Assembly (NCBI GenBank): GCA_030762935.1
Contig: CM060883.1
Location: 30,312,501-30,376,500 of the forward strand
Length of the DNA: 64,000 nt
Reading direction: 5' to 3'
Source: Hymenopus coronatus
Taxonomy: Eukaryota; Arthropoda; Insecta; Mantodea; Hymenopodidae
Shown: positions 57,587-64,000 of the stretch, in pieces
Numbering within the stretch: the stretch's first letter is position 1
How the letters are laid out: every line of letters begins with the position of its first letter
Made by a program: the position numbers and the translations under genes
Notes under the pieces: generated by a model
The model's database searches: none
Told to the model about the DNA's origin: nothing
The model's input: only the letters and a program-made list of their open reading frames with translations

Positions 57587-57895
57587 TATATACAGCGTAC
57601 ATAGAAAAGGCAATGTATTTCACTTAAAAATTTGACACCAAGATTTCTTCGGAAATATGCGTTTAGAGAACGCCTGAATCCAAAATTACAATTTTAGAAA
57701 CATTTCAGTTTGTGTGTGTTTGTGTGTGTGTGTGTGTGTACGTGTGTGTTCGTGAGCAGCATAGCTCAAAAGGGAAAAGTCCGGTAAACTTGGTATTTAA
57801 GTTCCAAAAATGCGAAAGGAAGATTTTCAAGAAAATCCCCGAACCCCAGATACCCTTTGCATGAAGTATTTTTCGAAAAATGGCTAATGTTTGTT

Positions 57896-58162
57896 TACAA
57901 AGTGAGTACTGAGTGTCAATGCTCAGGAGTCGGTATCGGTATTGAGTATCGAGAAATATTGGTATCCTCCTATAGTTAGTTTGTATCATATGACAGGAGT
58001 GGCGAAAATGTTTTGCTTCGCCGAGTGTCAAGACTGCGTGACAGCAACCAGCAGCACTTAGAATACAGATGGAAATCATGGGGTAGAGGGGAATCTGAGG
58101 GGAGAAGTCGGAGGTAGTCCAAATATAATTTTGAATCTCCTTCTCATCATGCCTGAGGCCTG
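57896..58162. other. No gene recognised
   Basis: Short spacer with GAGTACTGAGTGTCAATGCT and GGTATCGGTATTGAGTATCG-like runs. Nothing identified. Confidence 0.45.
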
Positions 58163-58266
58163 TTTGTCAACTCCTATCCACGCACAGAAAACCAAATTTC
58201 ATTCACATGGCAGCCAGTATTTAAAAGATTTGACTACAGCTTTAGAATAGAGTGTTCCCTTGTTAT
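58163..58266 (+). mobile_element. Element A fragment (distal half)
   Basis: TTGTCAACTCCTATCCACGC, GGCAGCCAGTATTTAAAAGA and GACTACAGCTTTAGAATAG match the distal block. It abuts the next copy in the same orientation. Confidence 0.7.
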
Positions 58267-59080
58267 TGCTATGTACATAGTGTATAGAGAAGATATTGCA
58301 TTCCACCCAAAAATTCGATTCCAAAACTTCACCGGAAATATATATTTTGGGTCCCCCGAATACAAAAAAAGCACTTTAAGAAAAAGGTGCGTGTGTGTAT
58401 GTGTGTGTGTCTGTGGGCAGCATAGCTCAAAAACGAAAAGTCCGTTAAATACTAAGCGTGGTATTTAAGTCTTTACATGGAAAAAATTTCGAAATTATTG
58501 ATTTTCTCAAAAATGGCTCTAACAATTTTGATTAAAATTTCTTATATTTAAGAGATTTACATGACAAATAAAATGTATAGTTTGAATTTTCTGGGAATAG
58601 CCTCTGAAGACATGTTTATTCTGGACGAATTTTGCGGAATTTTGCATAACTAGTAAACCATAAGAGATAGACAAAAATTTACTGCACAAAAAAGTTAGGT
58701 CTAGTCAAAACACATAATTTATGTCCTTTACATTTTTGTTGTAGAGGTAACCGTTTCCAGGATATTCCTTGCTATTGATTTCAGTTGTGATGTACTAATG
58801 CTTTTCTCAGACAGGTAGTGTCCGTTTTTCTTTTGTACTACTCCTGGCTAAGCAAAAGAAGCAATTTGCAATGACAATGCATGGCAATAGCGTTTAAAAT
58901 ATTTGACCATCACTTGAGCAGACCAGATTCCTTTATTTCCCTTCTACTTATAAGGAACTAAGTAGTAACATTCTGCTAGTGATCATCTCGATTAGCTTGG
59001 TATAGAAAGAAGAATAATCTTTTGTAAGAAGTTTGTAGAACAGCTAGAGAAAGTCATGTGAGTGTAACACTTCCGATTTT
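58267..59080 (+). mobile_element. Element A copy, half palindrome at P end
   Basis: It starts in the middle of the P palindrome (GCTATGTACATAGTGTATAG), so only one hairpin arm remains. GT tract 58388-58412. D end GTCATGTGAGTGTAACACTT. Confidence 0.88.
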
Positions 59081-59124
59081 TGCTATTATTTTTATTAATG
59101 TATTTATTTATCCTGGTTGGAGTT

Positions 59125-59533
59125 AAGGCCATAAGGAGGCTATTGCCAGCAAATTCAAAATATACATTTTATTTGTCGAGTAAATATCTTTAATATACGA
59201 TATTTTAATCAAAATCGTTAGAGCCATTTTTTAAGAAAATTAAAATTTTCGAAAGAAGTTCCGTGTAAAGGGTAGTTTGGGGTGGGGAATTTTTCTCAAA
59301 ATCTTTGTGCCGCATCCCTGGAAGATTCTAAACTTAACTACCAAGCTTGGTATTTTACCGAAATTTTCGTTTTTGAGTTATTGTGTTCAGAGACACACGA
59401 ATACACACGGACCTTTTTCTGAAAATACTTTTTTTAGATAAAGGGGACCCTGAAACATATATTTCTGGTGAAATCTCGGTATCGATTTTTTATACTATGT
59501 ACTATGTACATTGTTCGTATAGAGAAAGTAATA
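59125..59533 (-). mobile_element. Element A copy, D half missing
   Basis: It starts at AAGGAGGCTATTGCCAGCAA and ends in a shortened P end ACTATGTACATTGTTCGTAT. Confidence 0.87.
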
Positions 59534-59951
59534 CAATTCTATACAACAAAATAAAAACAAATATAAAAGGTACAATAAGTATACTAAAATGAAAAGAAAA
59601 AACTGTAAACAAAAGTATTTTAAACAGAATACTCATATAAGTTGAAATGCATATTTATCATGTTTACAATTGAAGTGCATATTGCTTGCCAGCCCTAAAA
59701 TATTAGTAACAATAAATTAGTGATTTATTTATCATATTAATAAAGCAGCAGATTAAGTTTGATTACAAACATATGCCCTAATTTTCTGCTTGAGCAGTAT
59801 AACGTTCCGGCAGTCCCTTACGTCTTCCAAAGACGAGCTAAATCTATTGCAAATGATGATGAATAGAAGGTTGTATGATGAGCAGGTATGGGAAGAAGGA
59901 AAGAGTGTCGAGAGCGAGCTTCTCGATTATTAATGCTATGCCAGCATATTG
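59534..59951. other. No gene recognised
   Basis: AT-rich spacer. Confidence 0.5.
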
Positions 59952-60090
59952 CCATGGTAGCTCAGTGGTATAGAAACCAACTAGAAACCGGGAGATCCGT
60001 GGTTCAAACTCCGACTATGTCATTGAAATTTTTAGTCTGACTCTACTTGTTCAACTCCTGTCCTACACACGGCTTATGTGAAAGAACAAT
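59945..60090 (+). mobile_element. SINE6 copy
   Basis: CCATGGTAGCTCAGTGGTAT (box A), GTGGTTCAAACTCC (box B), then TCATTGAAATTTTTAGTCTG, TGTTCAACTCCTGTCCTACA and GGCTTATGTGAAAGAACAAT. Matches the bodies in 29519-29829. Confidence 0.82.
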
Positions 60091-60189
60091 TAAATTATTA
60101 ATGTTTAACAATAGTTCGTTACAGAAATGTAACACCTCACAGCTTCTCCCTCGCTATTTAATCAACAAATTTAAAAAAATATTCGTTTC

Positions 60190-60319
60190 ACCATTTTTAC
60201 TTTCTCCATACGCACTATGTACATAGTGTATAGAGAAAGTATTGCACTCCACCCAAAAATTCGATACCGAGATTTCACCGGAAATATATGTTTTAGGGTC
60301 CCCAATATCCAAAAAAAGG

Positions 60320-60370
<51 letters not shown>

Positions 60371-61098
60371 GTGTGTCCGTGTGTCTGTGAACACGATAAC
60401 TCAAAAACGAAAAGTCGGTAAAATACCAAATTTCGTATTTAAGTTTAGTATCTTCCAGGGATGCGATACGAAGATTTCGAGAAAAATCCCCCCAACCCCA
60501 ACTACCTTTTACATGGAACTTTTTTCGAAAATTTTGATTTTCTCAAAAATGGCTCTAACGATTTTGATTAAAATTTCGTATATTAAAGATACTTAGCAGA
60601 AAAATAAAATGTATATCTTGAATTTTCTGGGAATAGCCTCTTAAGAGTAGTTTATTCTGGATGAATTTTACTAAATTTTGAATAACTGCTAAACAGTAAG
60701 AGATGGACAAAAACTTACTACACAAAAAATGTAGAGCACATTAAAACACACAATTTATGTTATATACATTTTTTTCGTGGAGTTCGTCGTTTTTGTGACA
60801 TTCCTTATTTTTGGTTTCTGCTATGAAAACTGTATACTTTTCTCATACAGGAACCTGTCAACTCCTATCCATATAAACAAAGGAACTTCATTGACATAGC
60901 AACCTGCTTTTGACTATCACTTTAACCTGCGGTTGTCCCTTATTTCGCTTCTACTTACAAGGAAGCGAGTAATTAGACTATTTCAGCTTTTTTTTTCTGA
61001 TTAGCATAAAGTAAATAGAAGTATAAACTTTTTAAGAATTATTTGTTGCAGGGATATGGAGAAAGTCATGTGAATGGTACACATCAGATTTTTTAAAT
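60190..61098 (+). mobile_element. Element A copy, complete (reference copy)
   Basis: All landmarks are present: P palindrome GCACTATGTACATAGTGTAT, ATTGCACTCCACCCAAAAAT, GATTTCACCGGAAATATATG, GT tract 60322-60368, ACACGATAACTCAAAAACGA, TATCTTCCAGGGATGCGATA, ATGTATATCTTGAATTTTCT, CACACAATTTATGTTATATA, ATCACTTTAACCTGCGGTTG, D end GAGAAAGTCATGTGAATGG. Very similar to 53929-54792, so these two are recent relatives. Frames of 77-91 codons on both strands are repeat translations. Confidence 0.95.
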
Positions 61099-62174
61099 GA
61101 CATTCCTTAATATATGTTTAACAAATTGCCTGGTTAAAATTTTCTTGAGTGGATGGTATCTTTTATGAAATATTTTACATTATAAAGTGGAGGGGGAAAA
61201 AACAGCGAATGATTTTAGCAATTTTTTTTTTAAATAATCTATAACGAATGTCAAACTTTCAACCAGACATATTATTACACACATTCTATTATGCTTTGGA
61301 AAACTTTTTGGGAAGAAGGTTGTTTTATAATGAAAAATTACAACAACAAAAAGTTGAACCTCAGAACAATGAATATAAAGTTTAGACATAGCGTAATTTA
61401 ACAAGCACAACAATTTAAAGATAGCATCCAAACATATGCTACATCCTCTCTAGGAAAATTGGACATTACAAATATGCACTTTAACGCCCAAAAAAGTCCC
61501 TTAACTCCTGTTGAACGGCAGGCTGCCTCTCATTTCTCTACTAAGCCACGCGGAAAAACAAAGGAGTACTGGGCACAAGCGTTAACACAGAAACAGAAGA
61601 CTATCTGTCTACAAAGCGATATCTTTCGAGCTGAAGTGTCTCAATCTTTTTAAGAGGGGAAGCCCTTCTTTATTTTTCTTTGCCACATTGTTAAAAGAGA
61701 ACCAACACAATGCTTGTCTATTAACTTCCTTTTAACATAACGTCAAAGGGCCATGGTCTCGCGGTCTGTGATTTGATGCCAGACGTTTATCACATTCCAG
61801 GAGGAAGTTCATAATGACGTAGATAGCAAGCAGTGACAGGAATAACCCTAATGCATTGCTTTTGTTTTCACTCTAAATTTCCGTCGCTACATTCCTGGCA
61901 TGTTTACTACAGAGAAATGTGAGATCAGAAAAATAATACACTCTTTTACAAGATATCCTTTTAAAGTTCAAATTAAATGTATTATTTCTTCAGCAGAACC
62001 CTCAGACGCGACGGTATTATTTCTTTAATTGCATAGGTATACAAATACTCTCTCCCTTCCCCCTTTCTCACCCCCCTCTCTCTCTGTTTATGTGCACATG
62101 TTTTTCCCTGCATTTCTTGGTTTTTTTCCGCTTTGCTTATGCGCATCCACTTCTTTACCCTCATTTTCTTTCAT
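61099..62174. other. No gene recognised
   Basis: About 1 kb of unique-looking sequence. A 64-codon plus frame at 61459-61653 (MDITNMHFNAQKSPLTPVER start) is unrecognised. A CT-rich stretch lies at about 62045-62090. Confidence 0.45.
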
Positions 62175-62250
62175 TAATATGTTAGTTCATATCAGATGAA
62201 TGAAATGGTGAAATGATGCTCAAAAGATTACAGTGATGCAAAATTAACAA
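62175..62250 (-). mobile_element. SINE4 fragment (3' part)
   Basis: TTCATATCAGATGAATGAAA and GGTGAAATGATGCTCAAAAG match SINE4 near 31455-31500. Adjacent to Repeat D. Confidence 0.6.
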
Positions 62251-62254
62251 AAAG

Positions 62255-62645
62255 TTCTCAAAATTTCATTTCTTTCATAATAAAGTTACATGAATTGTAA
62301 ATTTTAAGAAAGCATATAGCTTTCTCCACTTGGCGCAATTTAACTAGCCCTTAACTAAAACCATAAATGGGTAGGTACATGCTTATTAATAGGCGCTTTA
62401 AATCTTATTTTCTCGCAACATTTTTCCAACACAGTTCCATATTCAAAATATTCAACAGATGCAATTTTTCACTAATTTGTTTGAAATGGTTTATACTTCC
62501 ACTCAAAATTATATTAAAGGCATATTATTTTCTTTAATGGTCATATAATTTTTTTAAATAATGCTCTAATTTTAAGAAACAAATTATTAAAATTTAATAA
62601 ATAAAAATCTTTACAGAGTACGAGAACTAATAATTTGTCCTCGCT
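62255..62645 (-). repeat. Repeat D, unoccupied copy
   Basis: Its reverse complement carries AAACAAATTAGTGAAAAATT, GAATATTTTGAATATGGAAC, GCGAGAAAATAAGATTTAAA, GCGCCTATTAATAAGCATG and GAGAAAGCTATATGCTTTCT in the order seen at 40440-40920, but without the SINE4. Confidence 0.72.
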
Positions 62646-62659
62646 ACTTAGGACTAATA

Positions 62660-63213
62660 TAAAATATATTATGTATTCCATTCAGATGCCTTTCTTTACA
62701 TTTTTTTTAAAACAAGTATTGTTAAAAAGCGCATTCTTTATCTACCTCAAGCAACTCGAGATAAACATCAGCAAATATGCTTTCTTACATAGAAAGGGGA
62801 ATAAACTAGACTAAAGCGATAGTCAATTCTTTTAAAAACTGGTTGTCATGTGGTTGATAACCGATTCTTCGCATTACCAAGAGTTGAAAAATTCACTAAT
62901 GAGAAAAAAAGAAAGTATTTTAAAACTGAAATAAAAAATATGGAATTATTAAAAATCGTCAACACCACGAAAAAAATATGTATGATATAAATATAGATAT
63001 AATTTTTTTCTGTAGTAAGCTATGAAACTTCATTCAGAACAAAGAGATCTTCAGATGCTATTCCCATAAAATTCAAAATGTACATTTTATTTGGCATTTA
63101 ACGATCTTTAATATGCAGTATTTTAATAAAAATCGTTAAAGCCACTTCTGAGAAAAACAAAGTTTTCGAATTTTTTTTTTCCATGTATAGGAATTATTTT
63201 TAGACCCCTTAAT
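62660..63213 (-). mobile_element. Element A copy, P quarter missing
   Basis: D end TATGTATTCCATTCAGATGC. It runs to TTTTCCATGTATAGGAATTA near 63200, then gives way to the next copy. Confidence 0.82.
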
Positions 63214-63217
63214 TAAA

Positions 63218-64000
63218 AAAAATCTGCTCTGTAAACTTCTTACAAAATATTCTTCTTCTTTATACACACTGCTAATCGAGATAAACCTTAGCAGAATGTT
63301 ATCATTTAGTTCCTTGTAAGTAGAAGGGAACTAAAGGAATGCACTATGCTAAAGTGATAGTCAAATGTTTTAAGCCACCGTAATATGATTGTCACAGCAA
63401 ATCACTTCTTTGCTCGGCCAGGAGTAGAACAAAAGAAAAACGGACACTTCCTGTCTGAGAAAAGTATAAGTACTTTACAATTGAAAGCTAATAGCAAGGA
63501 ATATCTCGGAAACGGTTACCTCCACAACAAAAACGTAAAGGACATAAATTGTGTGTTTTGACGAGATCTACATTTTTGTGTAGTAAGTTTTGTCTATCGT
63601 TACAGTTTAACATTTAAGCAAAATTCATCTAGAATAAAGAGGTCTTCATAGGTTGTTCCCAGAAAATTTTAGATATACATTTTATTTGGGATGTAGATAT
63701 CTTTAATATAGGTATAGCGTTTTAATCAAAATCGTTAGTCATTTTTTAGAAAATCAAAATTTTGGAAATATTTTCCATGTAAAGGGTAGTTTGGGGTGGG
63801 GGAATTTTCTTGAAAAACTTCGAGTCGCAACCTTGGAAGATACCAAACCGAAATAGCAATTTGGATATTTAGCGGTCTTTTCGATTTGAGCTATACTGTC
63901 CACAGACACACACGGACCTTTTTCTAAAACTGTTTTTTCGGACTCGGGGACCACAAAACATACATATCCGGTGAAATCTCGACATCGAAATTTTGGGTAG
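63218..64000 (-). mobile_element. Element A copy, runs off window
   Basis: D side starts without the outermost end (CTGCTCTGTAAACTTCTTAC). Blocks follow in order to the P-side AAATCTCGACATCGAAATTT at the window edge. AC tract ACACACACGGACC. Confidence 0.9.

Larger units (their letters stand above)
56670..57895 (+). mobile_element. Element A copy with nested fold-back element
   Basis: P-end left half ACTTGCCCTAGCATGTA (56684-56700) and right half TATACAGCGTACATAGAAAA (57587 on) bracket the fold-back element. The rest runs through GT tract 57710-57742 to about 57895, where it breaks off. Confidence 0.8.

Noticed and set aside
60190..61098. Element A as a classical Helitron
   Set aside because: The hairpin end is followed by GTAAAAA and not CTRR, and no Rep-helicase sequence is present. 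A Helentron-like origin fits better but is unproven.

Overview
This is an AT-rich, gene-poor eukaryotic window, most likely from an insect with a large, repeat-swollen genome. The evidence is mariner, IS630/Tc1-like, piggyBac-like and pogo/Tigger-like DNA transposon remnants, several tRNA-headed SINE families, long dinucleotide microsatellites and satellite arrays. No bacterial features are present. A cockroach-like source is only an impression and was not tested. I found no convincing host protein-coding gene, rRNA or functional tRNA. Nearly all open frames are translations of repeats.

About half of the window consists of one family of roughly 0.85-0.9 kb, called Element A here, with some 59 copies or fragments in both orientations. 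In the feature list, strand '+' for Element A means that its palindromic (P) end lies at the lower coordinate. One end (P) is a hairpin of about 17 bp built around ACTATGTACATAGT. The other end (D) reads TAGAGAAAGT followed by CATGTGAATGGAACACATC. The ten bases ACTTTCTCTA occur inverted near both ends, and a (GT)n tract sits at a fixed site about 130 bp in from the P end. There is no long conserved reading frame. This layout (subterminal inverted repeats, one terminal hairpin, internal microsatellite, T/A-rich flanks) resembles Helentron-derived non-autonomous elements such as Drosophila INE-1/DINE-1. That assignment is an inference.

Layout: 0.1-0.7 kb, a ~195-bp tandem repeat; 1.3-7.2 kb, Element A copies including a large inverted pair; 7.6-9.7 kb, an 83/74-bp satellite; 9.8-10.8 kb, a head-to-head pair of tRNA-derived SINEs; 11.7-15.8 kb, more Element A; 16.4-16.7 kb, a broken mariner-like gene; 17.3-23.8 kb, dense Element A with nested SINEs; 24.4-24.9 kb, two other tRNA-headed repeats; 25-31 kb, Element A plus a SINE composite with a perfect 12-bp target duplication; 31.4-33.9 kb, SINE4 and SINE5; 33.9-35.9 kb, a three-level nest (Element A, then a pogo/Tigger-like element, then Element A); 35.9-39.6 kb, an 88-bp tandem array with splice-site-like motifs, plus older relatives; 40-41 kb, a dispersed repeat split by SINE4; 45.5-46.4 kb, a piggyBac-like deletion derivative; 46.4-48.9 kb, an Element A copy carrying an uninterrupted ~1.77-kb (TG)n; 53.1-53.9 kb, a truncated mariner with an open DD34D domain; 56.7-57.6 kb, a fold-back IS630/Tc1-like derivative; then Element A to the end of the window.

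The parts form layers. Element A is the older substrate. SINEs, mariner, the fold-back element and the pogo-like element have inserted into it, and both the mariner and the fold-back element sit at the TA in the centre of its terminal palindrome. Coordinates of degenerate copies are good to about 10-20 bp.
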